This document shows, one piece after another, positions 1 to 6,345 of a DNA stretch of 11,846 bases. A program made the position numbers and the translations under genes. This DNA comes from UBA3071 sp965369635 (lineage in GTDB: Bacteria > Chloroflexota > Anaerolineae > UBA3071), in assembly GCA_965369635.1 (NCBI GenBank), contig CBDURC010000087.1:1-11846 (forward strand), read 5' to 3'. Every line of letters starts with the position of its first letter. Position 1 is the first letter of the stretch. The notes under the pieces were generated by a model. The model was not told where the DNA came from. It saw only the letters and a program-made list of their open reading frames with translations, and searched no databases.

Positions 1-1
1 T

Positions 2-1591
2 ATGGAACTCAAGCCAGGAATGAGAGACCTGGCTGCACAGGTCGCCGAGCGGCGCGCAGCCAACGTGCCGTCGGTGAGACAGATGGCACTGAAGACCTTT
101 CACGTCCTCTTTGAGAAGGATCCCGAGCAGGCGTCGCAGTACATCTCGCGTGAGGACTATCTGAGTATCAGGCAAGATCCCGCAGCTCCCGATGAGCTAT
201 TGGTGGATGCGTTATACCGGCTACTGGCTGAGCGGCGCCAGGAGCCGTTCATCCTTTTCCTGGGCGCCGGATGTGCCCGGGCAGCCAAGGTGCCGTCGGT
301 GAGACAGATGGCACTGAAGACCTTTCACGATCTCTTTGAGAAGGATCCCGAGCACGCGTCGCAGTACATCTCGCGTGATGACTATCTGAGTATCAGGCAA
401 GATCAGGCAGCTCCCGATGAGCTATTGGTGGATGCGTTCTACCGGCGACTGGCCGGCACGTCCCCCATGTCTCGCTACACCCTTCTGGAGCCTTTCTACG
501 CCGACCTGCCGATCCCTCGCTTCTATCAGGACATCGTCCGTCTGGCCCGCGATGGCTACTTTCGCCATTTCCTGACCACCAGCACCGATCGACTGTTGGA
601 GGAGGCCTTCCGCGGCCTCGGTCTCTTCAAGGGCCGGGACTACACGGTCATCAACATGGGGGCGTACGGCGCGGATCGCCAATCCCTCCCGGAGGATCGC
701 TTTCTCCAGGACACCATTACCATCGTCAAGCTGCACGGCGATCTCGCTGGCATGGCCATGGCCATTAGTCCGGAAGAGATCCAGGACATGCTCCAGCCGC
801 AGCGCCGCTTTGTCAAGGCTGAGCTCACCGGCGATGTGATCATGGTCGGCTATGAGTTTGAGAGCGAGCCGATCAACAGGTGGCTGGGCTGGACCAGAGG
901 AGAGCTGTGGTGGGTGAGTCCGGACCCTCCCGACGTGGACCGCATCGAGAGCATCGCCAAGCGAGCAGTGAGGCTCATTGACGGCCGGGTGGCGCATCCC
1001 AATCTCTTCTTCAGCAGCCTGTCGACGCTGATCGAGTACCCGCCTCTGCCCGACGGACTGCAGCCTCTCAGCAGGGGCAAGCGGACAATCCCGGGATTGC
1101 GCTTCGATACCGAGGATTTGGCTCGCAGTGAAGAACTGTCAGAAGAGGATGTGTTCGAGGTCCAGATGTTGAGACGGCAGCTCGGCAGTAGCGAGGCAAC
1201 GGTGCAGCAACTGCAGAAACGGGCGGATGTCGGAACAGCCCGAGATCGGACGCAATTGCAGTACGAGCAGCGTGAGATCGCCCAACTGGAGGACAAACTC
1301 CGGGGGCTGGTGGCGCCGAAGGACCGGATCATCGAGCTGATGCGCCAGATCCATGACGCAACGGAGGAAGCCGAGGAGGATCCAGCCATCGTAGCCTATC
1401 TGGGAGCGCAGGTGCACGTGGTGGAGAGCGAATACGCCAAGAGCCAGCCCAATCAGAAGCTGATCGGCGCGGCCATCGGAGCTGTCGGATTGCTAGCAGA
1501 TCGCCTGGACACCTCCATCGTCAGCCTGAGATTTGCAGACGAACTCAAGGCACTAGCGCCCAGCGTGGCGAAGGGGGGGGCGTGGCGATGA
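2..1591 (+). CDS. SIR2-like (SIR2_2 type) protein with coiled coil and helical C-terminal domain
   Basis: The SIR2-like NAD-binding fold is recognised by FLGAGCA (residues 86-92, the GAG nucleotide loop), FLTTSTDRLLEEAF (190-203, the usual TTNxDxLLE motif), IVKLHGD (241-247) with the catalytic-type His245, and GYEFES (283-288). Defence proteins with this fold commonly act as NADases; that role is inferred here. Ser194 sits where the catalytic Asn is normally found, which may weaken catalysis. Residues 22-75 duplicate 97-150, and the first copy lacks the GAG loop. Residues about 385-450 look like a coiled coil. The last 80 or so residues (EDPAIVAYL through SQPNQKLIGAAI) resemble small helical hairpin domains attached to bacterial effectors. 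The stop overlaps the CHAT gene start, so the two are probably translationally coupled. The ATG at 2 is the first visible start, but the frame is open to the window edge, so the true start could lie upstream. Confidence 0.8.
   Translation: MELKPGMRDLAAQVAERRAANVPSVRQMALKTFHVLFEKDPEQASQYISREDYLSIRQDPAAPDELLVDALYRLLAERRQEPFILFLGAGCARAAKVPSVRQMALKTFHDLFEKDPEHASQYISRDDYLSIRQDQAAPDELLVDAFYRRLAGTSPMSRYTLLEPFYADLPIPRFYQDIVRLARDGYFRHFLTTSTDRLLEEAFRGLGLFKGRDYTVINMGAYGADRQSLPEDRFLQDTITIVKLHGDLAGMAMAISPEEIQDMLQPQRRFVKAELTGDVIMVGYEFESEPINRWLGWTRGELWWVSPDPPDVDRIESIAKRAVRLIDGRVAHPNLFFSSLSTLIEYPPLPDGLQPLSRGKRTIPGLRFDTEDLARSEELSEEDVFEVQMLRRQLGSSEATVQQLQKRADVGTARDRTQLQYEQREIAQLEDKLRGLVAPKDRIIELMRQIHDATEEAEEDPAIVAYLGAQVHVVESEYAKSQPNQKLIGAAIGAVGLLADRLDTSIVSLRFADELKALAPSVAKGGAWR
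44..454 (+). repeat. Tandem in-frame duplication inside the SIR2-like gene (65-226 and 290-451)
   Basis: Bases 65-226 and 290-451 differ at only 8 of 162 positions (about 95% identity) at an offset of 225 bases, or 75 codons. The flanking AERR codons (44-55 and 227-238) are also shared but at an offset of 183. So 42 bases (14 codons, corresponding to QEPFILFLGAGCAR in copy 2) are missing from copy 1. The simplest history is a 225-base tandem duplication followed by an in-frame deletion of the GAG loop from the first copy. Confidence 0.9.
1571..1590 (+). promoter_or_regulatory. Ribosome binding site with G8 tract and ATGA stop/start overlap
   Basis: AAGGGGGGGG at 1571-1580 is the only Shine-Dalgarno-like sequence before the CHAT gene and lies 7 bases from the ATG at 1588. 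That ATG overlaps the SIR2 stop TGA (1589-1591) as ATGA. This favours the ATG over the in-frame GTG at 1582. The run of eight G is inside the last SIR2 codons and could also be a slippage site. Confidence 0.55.
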
Positions 1592-2706
1592 CAGAATCCA
1601 TCACGCTCATGGTGGTTCATTCCGGGGAGGCCGGCTACCAGATGCCGCAGTTTCTGCTCGAACGAGACGGCGTCTGGTTTCAGATCGAGAATAGGAGAGA
1701 TGAATCGCTGTCCTCGCTCAGAAAGAAGGTGAGTGACGAGCTGAGAAAGCGATCACAGCCTCACCAGTTCAGTTTCATGAAGCTGAGGGCCATATGCTAC
1801 AACCTCCTGTACAATTGGCTTCTGCCGAGCCAGTTGCGGGATCACCTTCACGACGTCCTCAATGATTCCGCGGAGGGTGATCCGCCTCTCTTGCGAATCC
1901 ACTCCTATCCAGGCCTTGACTGGATACCGTGGGAGATGATAAGGGACAAGGAAAAGAACGCTTTTCTGGGCTGTCAGTTCCAGATTGCTCGGCTGCCAAT
2001 CGGGCCCTTGCCTACAAAGAACCCAACCAGCCAAGCCGGCGTTCCGAGGCCAGTGCAGACCGTCTACAACCTCCTAGGCGAGGGGATTCTAGCTGAGCCG
2101 GCTGACAAGACTGCCTGGGCGGCGACCTTCTCCGGATTGGGCCTTCCGGCTGGGGCAGAGAAGGGGTGGCCGGACGGCGGGGCGGCGCTGACCGTGGACT
2201 CCCTGCTAGAGATCACCGGCGCCGACATCATGCACTTCACCTGCCACGCCAAGTCCACGCTGGACACCGAGACCGGCACCGAGGAGGTTAACTGGGTACT
2301 AGGCGACAATGCTGAGGTCCGCCCCATAGATTTCACAGAGCTCAGCGGCGAGATCTACATGCAGCGCCCTCTTATCTTCGGCAACGCCTGCGCGTCGGCC
2401 GGCTCCGTCGGAGCCGATTCCTCGCGCGACTGGGGGATCGTGCACGGTTTTCCCCAGCTTGCCACTCAAATGGGTGCTGTGGCGTACGTTGGCACCTTCG
2501 CTCGGGTCAACGAGGATCTGGCCGTGGAGTTCGCCGCGCGCTTCTACAAGTGCCTGCTTAAGCAGAACATGCCCATCGCCAAAGCACTGTGGCAGGTCAA
2601 GGCCGACTACCAAGCGGAGCAGGTGGCACTGCCGGCCAGCCAAAGGGATCCGTCGTGGCTGTTCTACTGTCTGTACGGAGATCCGCTCACCACGTTCACG
2701 GTGTAG
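1588..2706 (+). CDS. CHAT domain (caspase-like) cysteine peptidase
   Basis: This 372-residue protein is a stand-alone CHAT domain, a clan CD caspase-like peptidase. Counting from the ATG at 1588, the catalytic His is in DIMHFTCHAKS (His220) and the catalytic Cys is in PLIFGNACASAG (Cys268). The upstream WIPWEMI (about 112-118) and the final LYGDP (362-366) are also typical of CHAT. There is no signal peptide or membrane segment, so it should be cytoplasmic. CHAT proteases in bacteria are usually conflict effectors that cut a partner or host proteins after a sensor is triggered. Here the natural partner is the SIR2-like protein, whose stop codon overlaps this start. Both catalytic residues are present, so activity is likely; the substrate cannot be told from sequence. 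An alternative GTG start at 1582 would add two residues. Confidence 0.85.
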   Translation: MTESITLMVVHSGEAGYQMPQFLLERDGVWFQIENRRDESLSSLRKKVSDELRKRSQPHQFSFMKLRAICYNLLYNWLLPSQLRDHLHDVLNDSAEGDPPLLRIHSYPGLDWIPWEMIRDKEKNAFLGCQFQIARLPIGPLPTKNPTSQAGVPRPVQTVYNLLGEGILAEPADKTAWAATFSGLGLPAGAEKGWPDGGAALTVDSLLEITGADIMHFTCHAKSTLDTETGTEEVNWVLGDNAEVRPIDFTELSGEIYMQRPLIFGNACASAGSVGADSSRDWGIVHGFPQLATQMGAVAYVGTFARVNEDLAVEFAARFYKCLLKQNMPIAKALWQVKADYQAEQVALPASQRDPSWLFYCLYGDPLTTFTV

Positions 2707-2714
2707 CAGCAGAA

Positions 2715-2758
2715 TGCAGGACCGCACGTAGCTTTCCGCAAGGCGCCCGCGGTCCGCA
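2715..2758 (+). other. Intergenic stem-loop between the CHAT and transglutaminase-like genes
   Basis: GGACCGC (2719-2725) pairs perfectly with GCGGTCC (2749-2755). TGC (2715-2717) can continue the stem with GCA (2756-2758), leaving A2718 bulged. The loop is 23 bases. No T run follows, so it is not a typical terminator. It could act as an RNA processing or stability element between operon genes. Confidence 0.35.
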
Positions 2759-2784
2759 CACAAGCAACGAAAGGAGATAGGCCG

Positions 2785-3990
2785 ATGCCTGAAGCGAAAA
2801 GCCTGGAAGAACTGCGTGAGGAAGAGTACCGCCTGCGGCTCGAAGTCAACGATCTGCGCCGGGCCGAGGCAGCGAGCAGTGGAGCCGAGGCTGCTCAACT
2901 GCTCGCCAATCTGGAAACAGCCGAGAAGGCCTTGCTGGCGGCCGAGGCGGCGCGCGCTGCGGCCGAGGAACAGGCCGGCCTGCGTGGCCTCGTAGTCGAC
3001 ACAGCCCTCCCCAAGTCCGGCCAGTTGGGTGCGCAGACCACGGGACTCGATGCCAGAGTGCAACTGCGCCTGGAGCATGTGCCCACAGCCATCTACCACC
3101 TCTTCACCGCCGAGGAGACGCCGCTGGTGTCGTGCCGGGTCAGGAACACCTCGGGCAAGATTCGGCGCCTGCGCGTCAGCTCCTTCATGGAGCGCTATTC
3201 GGCCCGTGCCGTCGACACCGTGGAACTGGACGCGGGTGACGTGCACGAGTTTGACCAACTGCCGGCGCTGTTCCTGGACAGAGTCAAGGATCTGACCGAG
3301 GTGACTCGAGCTGCTCTCAACATCCTGGTCGAGGACCTGGATGGCGCGGTGGAGCTGCACAAGACGGTGCCCATTTGGCTGCTGGCGCGCACAACGGCGC
3401 CTCTGCGGACCAGAGACCCGGCCACAGGCCAGTGGAAGAGCATGTACCGCTACTTCGGCGCCTTTGTGACGCCGAATCAGCCTGCGCTCATGAGCTTCCT
3501 GAGGACGGCCGCCGAGCGCCATCCCGACAAAGCATTCGTCGGCTATCAGGGGAACCCGACCAAGGTAGAGCCTCAGGTGAGGGCGCTCTTCGAGGCGCTG
3601 AAGCAGGACGCCAACATCATCTACGTGAACTCGATCCTGGACATGCACCCCAGCCAGACCGCGTCGGCCCAGAGGGTGCGGCTGCCGCGCGAGAGCCTGG
3701 TCGATCGCCAGGCCAATTGCATTGACGGCACCGTGCTCTTCGCCTCGCTGTTGGAAGGGGTTTCTCTGAGTCCGGCGCTCGTGATCATCCCCGGGCATGC
3801 CTTCGTCGCCTGGGAGACCTGGAAGAGCAGCGGCCAGTGGAAGTACCTGGAGACGACCCGGATCGGCACCCATTCCTTCGAGGAAGCGTGTGCCCGGGGT
3901 GAATACCACGCCCAGCAGCACGCCCTTGACAAGACGCTGCTGCCCGTGCGGCAGTTGCGATCCCGCTACGGAATCATGCCCATGGAGTAG
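2785..3990 (+). CDS. Coiled-coil protein with C-terminal transglutaminase-like cysteine peptidase domain
   Basis: The N-terminus (about residues 5-66) is rich in Ala, Glu and Leu with heptad character, as in a coiled coil. Residues about 90-200 look beta-rich (for example PLVSCRVRNTSGKIRRLRV), perhaps an Ig-like module. The C-terminal part (about 245-385) has a transglutaminase/papain-like triad layout: Cys312 in DRQANCIDGTVLFASLLEG, His338 in IIPGHAFVAWE, and Glu356 in KYLETT. All three residues are present, so it is predicted to be an active thiol hydrolase or protease, although amidase or transferase chemistry is also possible. A clear AAGGAGAT site (2771-2778) lies 6 bases before the ATG. 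It follows the CHAT gene by 78 bases on the same strand, which suggests the same operon. No secretion signal is visible. The exact family and substrate are unknown to me. Confidence 0.75.
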   Translation: MPEAKSLEELREEEYRLRLEVNDLRRAEAASSGAEAAQLLANLETAEKALLAAEAARAAAEEQAGLRGLVVDTALPKSGQLGAQTTGLDARVQLRLEHVPTAIYHLFTAEETPLVSCRVRNTSGKIRRLRVSSFMERYSARAVDTVELDAGDVHEFDQLPALFLDRVKDLTEVTRAALNILVEDLDGAVELHKTVPIWLLARTTAPLRTRDPATGQWKSMYRYFGAFVTPNQPALMSFLRTAAERHPDKAFVGYQGNPTKVEPQVRALFEALKQDANIIYVNSILDMHPSQTASAQRVRLPRESLVDRQANCIDGTVLFASLLEGVSLSPALVIIPGHAFVAWETWKSSGQWKYLETTRIGTHSFEEACARGEYHAQQHALDKTLLPVRQLRSRYGIMPME

Positions 3991-4299
3991 CGAGCGCTCG
4001 CCGCAGACTCATCTGCCGCGCTGGGCGCGAGTCACCTGACTCCGCGGCTCGCCTGTATTCCGGGCTGCCGATGTCTGTGTGTCGATCGCTGACGGACGGG
4101 AGTGAAGGCCAAGAAGACGATCTGGCATGGGCCGAAGGCGCACTGGCCTCAAGAGCCTGTGCTGAGCGGGATGGAAGTACCGGTGCTGGGCGGGCCGACA
4201 CGCGCAGCGAACCGCCCTGCACGGGCTGCTTGTGGAACTGCCCCTGCAGATCATTACGGAATCAACTGTTGAAACCACATCACAGTCAGGAGGTTCAGG
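3991..4299 (+). other. Intergenic region between the transglutaminase-like and papain-like genes
   Basis: These 309 bases hold no convincing gene. A perfect 12-base palindrome, GCGAGCGCTCGC, covers 3990-4001 at the upstream stop codon. A small hairpin, GAGTC-acct-GACTC, lies at 4029-4042 with a few further pairs outside it, but no T run follows, so termination is doubtful. A frame open from 4071 to 4322 has no recognisable motif and overlaps the next gene. The Shine-Dalgarno AGGAGG of the next gene is at 4288-4293. I see no good promoter. Confidence 0.4.
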
Positions 4300-5289
4300 A
4301 TGACGGACAAGATCGGAACTGATGATCTCAAGGAAGGCGATGTCCTTCTCTACCGTGGCATGGCGGCATTGAGCAAGGCGATCCAGTTCTTCGATGGCTC
4401 GCCTGTGAACCACGTCGCCGTGTACCTGGGGAACGGCCTCGTTGGAGAGGCTGTGGCCGAGGGGCTGGTGCAGCGGGACGTCTCCACCAGTATCTCGGGC
4501 TACGAATGGGTCAAGGCTTATCGGCTAGCCGATGTGCCTCAGGACATGGGTCCGGTGCTCGATCGGGCCTGGTTCTACCTCGATCAGGGGAACCGCTACG
4601 GGTTCGAGCAGCTTCTGATCCTGGCCATTCTCTGCACCACCCGCAAGCTGAAGATCACGCCCGTGCTGCGGCGGCTGCTGCGGGCTCTTCTGGACGCGGC
4701 GGCTGCCCAGCTAACTCGCATGCTCAACGCCGGAAAGGAGCCGATGATCTGCTCGGAGTTCGCCTATCGCGTCTACGATGAGGCCGACCCAGCGCTCCAG
4801 GATGCCTACTCCATCGTCATCCCGGGCATGCTGCCGCTGTCTCCTGAAGAGGAGCTGGCCGGACCTGTGGCAGAGGTGCAGCCGCCAGGCGTGCACCCGG
4901 ACAGCCTGGCGGCGCTCTTCGCCACGCCGGCGAGCAGCGTGTGGATCGAAGGCCCCGGAGCAGCTCCCGAGTTGGGCGACATCGAGGAGGCCCTGGACGC
5001 TGAGGCCTCGTTGGATGAACTGATCGGCGCTTACCTGGACGAGGTGGAGACCGGCGAGACGTCACACCTGGTCGAGGAGGTACCGCTGGAGAAGCTGCGG
5101 GCGGCGACGGATCGCTTCGCGATGAGCCTATACAGGACTGCGGGAGCTGATGAAGAGCCGCTGGCCGGTGAGGAGATCGAGGCGCGCTCCGCTGCCTATG
5201 AGCACCTGTTCCGAGCAGCCGCTGACTTCGTGACGCCGGCGGATCTGTATACGACCAAGAGCCTGGTCCTGGTGGGAACTGTCGACTAG
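4300..5289 (+). CDS. Permuted papain-like hydrolase (YiiX/C92-type, NlpC/P60 superfamily)
   Basis: The N-terminal 175 residues match the circularly permuted papain-like (YiiX/YebB, peptidase C92) fold. LKEGDVLLYRG (10-20) and ALSKAIQFFDGSPVNHVAVYLGNG (23-46) carry the catalytic-type His38. GEA at 49-51 gives Glu50, and PMICSEFAYRVY (148-159) gives the nucleophile Cys151. In this permuted fold the His comes before the Cys, as seen here. Such enzymes act on amide or ester bonds in peptides, cell wall or lipids; the substrate here is unknown. Residues about 182-290 form an acidic region rich in Glu, Asp and Ala. The end (DFVTPADLYTTKSLVLVG) resembles the closing segment of YiiX-like proteins. 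AGGAGG at 4288-4293 lies 6 bases before the ATG and fixes the start. It follows three other putative conflict genes on the same strand, although the 309-base gap leaves open whether they share a transcript. Confidence 0.78.
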   Translation: MTDKIGTDDLKEGDVLLYRGMAALSKAIQFFDGSPVNHVAVYLGNGLVGEAVAEGLVQRDVSTSISGYEWVKAYRLADVPQDMGPVLDRAWFYLDQGNRYGFEQLLILAILCTTRKLKITPVLRRLLRALLDAAAAQLTRMLNAGKEPMICSEFAYRVYDEADPALQDAYSIVIPGMLPLSPEEELAGPVAEVQPPGVHPDSLAALFATPASSVWIEGPGAAPELGDIEEALDAEASLDELIGAYLDEVETGETSHLVEEVPLEKLRAATDRFAMSLYRTAGADEEPLAGEEIEARSAAYEHLFRAAADFVTPADLYTTKSLVLVGTVD

Positions 5290-5726
5290 GGTCGGCAGAG
5301 GTCCCCGGTGATCAGCATGTCCACCCCTGCCATGGTCTGACCGAGGGTGCTGTCAGGGATCTATCGCCCCCGGCGGACAGGTATCGGCAAGTGGGCCGCA
5401 CACTGGCAGGCCAAAGGACTGACCTCCGCCCGGGCGCGCGCCGGGTGGGCTGCCAGCGCGCCCTGACCTGTGATCTTCGGTCAACAGGCACACCGTTCAT
5501 ACGACAACCGGGTGCAAACCGCATAGGGCGGCGCGGTCGCCGCATCCCTGGCACAGCACGGTGTGACGGTCATCCCGCCGCGCGAATGTAAGCGGTGACC
5601 TCTGCTGCGCTCCAGCCTTGCCTCTGGGTTTGTGTGAGGCCGGGCTCCTCGCGCCTCCGTCGCGAGCGTTTCGGACGCTCGGGCATTGGCATTTACTGGG
5701 ATTGTGATCGTTCCACGATTTCCAAA
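5290..5726 (+). other. Gene-poor region after the papain-like gene
   Basis: No intact gene is supported here. Visible content is a possible decayed transposase fragment (5470-5598) and two overlapping hairpins: CTCGCG/CGCGAG at 5648-5666 and CGAGCGT/ACGCTCG at 5663-5681. They share bases 5663-5666 and so cannot form together. Short open frames in both directions lack motifs and look like GC-rich chance frames. Confidence 0.45.
5470..5598 (+). pseudogene. Possible remnant of an IS5/IS4-type transposase C-terminus
   Basis: Read from 5470, the frame contains HRSYDNRVQTA, a TAG stop at 5524-5526, then GGAVAASLAQHGVTVIPPRE and CKR before TGA. The pattern of YD, then a short helix, then LxxxGVxxVIPPRxxxR resembles the stretch near the end of IS5/IS4-family DDE transposases. 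The in-frame stop and the lack of the other catalytic blocks mean it would be a dead fragment. The match is short, so this is tentative. Confidence 0.3.
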
Positions 5727-5765
5727 TTCAACTTCTCGACGGGACTGTGGTATAATATTGTCGAG
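5727..5765 (+). promoter_or_regulatory. Extended -10 promoter flanked by an inverted repeat
   Basis: TGGTATAAT at 5748-5756 is a perfect extended -10 element. A weak -35-like TTCAAC lies at 5727-5732 with an 18-base spacer. Transcription would begin near 5763. CTCGAC (5735-5740) and GTCGAG (5760-5765) are perfect inverted copies that bracket the -10 with 19 bases between them. That is the geometry expected of a repressor operator, though six-base arms could be chance. The first solid gene downstream is the SEC-C gene at 6346, which implies a leader of about 580 bases or a separate small RNA. Confidence 0.55.
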
Positions 5766-6345
5766 TTGTACGATAAGCAGTCTCTTTTCGTCCGCTGTGG
5801 AGGTACCAGGTGATATCCGGTCACTGGAACGCTGGCTCTCACGGTCGAATGATATGCGTCAATGCCTAAAGCGGCAACAGATCGGGGTATGGTGTGCCCT
5901 GGTGGTTGCCGCTTGTTTGGTTTCCTGGGTCTGTGTAAAATCGCGCTACCGGAGGTCCGGCTGCGGCCTGGCCCGCAGGCTCCGTCGAACACTCACGACG
6001 AAGTCCGTTTTCTATCCGTTGCCGTCTTTCCAGGCAGATGGCGGCCTTCGCCAACAAACACTGGCAGGGCCAGGCGGTGGACACCGCGCGGCAGCCTAAG
6101 ATGTTGCTGGGTGGATAAGATGCACGCCTGAGCGGGTGAGAAGTCTCCCGCCTATTTGGAAGATGGAATGGGCATCTGCCAGGCGTGAGCGCCTGAAAGG
6201 GGGTGGTGGATAGACGACACAGAAGTTGCGGGTATCCACCATAATCATGTACTAAAGACGACACTTTTGGTCGTGGAATATTGGTTTCACGCCATCACTG
6301 CATATCACTTCAAAGTACGACGGGGAACAGCAAGCGGAGGTCCTT
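5766..6345 (+). other. Long leader or non-coding stretch upstream of the SEC-C gene
   Basis: These 580 bases follow the promoter. A short frame with a GTG start (5810-5869, 19 residues) has GGAGG at 5799-5803 and could be a leader peptide. A frame through 5854-6099 includes a hydrophobic segment (IGVWCALVVAACLVSWVCV) but has no good ribosome site and an unnatural-looking tail. Bases 6121-6275 are densely self-complementary. GGAGG at 6336-6340 serves the next gene. Nothing here is firmly coding. Confidence 0.4.
6121..6275 (+). ncRNA. Candidate structured RNA (unknown; possibly a group II intron fragment)
   Basis: Several helices are visible. CACGCCTG (6123-6130) pairs with CAGGCGTG (6180-6187) and encloses GCGGG/CCCGC (6132-6136 with 6147-6151) and AGATG/CATCT (6161-6165 with 6173-6177), a three-way junction. 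CAGGCG/CGCCTG (6180-6185 with 6190-6195) is an alternative that would compete with the first helix. GGTGGATA/TATCCACC (6205-6212 with 6233-6240) encloses CGAC/GTTG. ACGAC/GTCGT closes 6258-6274. GGGTGAGAAGTC recalls loop segments in group II intron domain I, but I find no domain V and no reverse transcriptase. Confidence 0.35.

Noticed and set aside
2299..3921. 540-codon open frame on the minus strand
   Set aside because: It lies opposite the CHAT and transglutaminase-like genes, whose catalytic motifs and ribosome sites are clear. Its protein is low-complexity with no recognisable motif, typical of an antisense frame in GC-rich DNA.
3990..4046. Terminator after the transglutaminase-like gene
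   Set aside because: The palindrome GCGAGCGCTCGC has no loop, and the nearby GAGTC/GACTC hairpin is short; neither is followed by a T run.
5686..6099. Possible small membrane protein (hydrophobic segment IGVWCALVVAACLVSWVCV)
   Set aside because: One hydrophobic stretch is present, but the frame starts before the predicted transcription start, internal starts lack a Shine-Dalgarno, and the rest looks non-natural. It overlaps the candidate leader.
6121..6275. Firm call of a group II intron
   Set aside because: Some loop sequences recall domain I, but I could not find a domain V hairpin, a clear 5' boundary or a reverse transcriptase, so it is kept only as a possibility.
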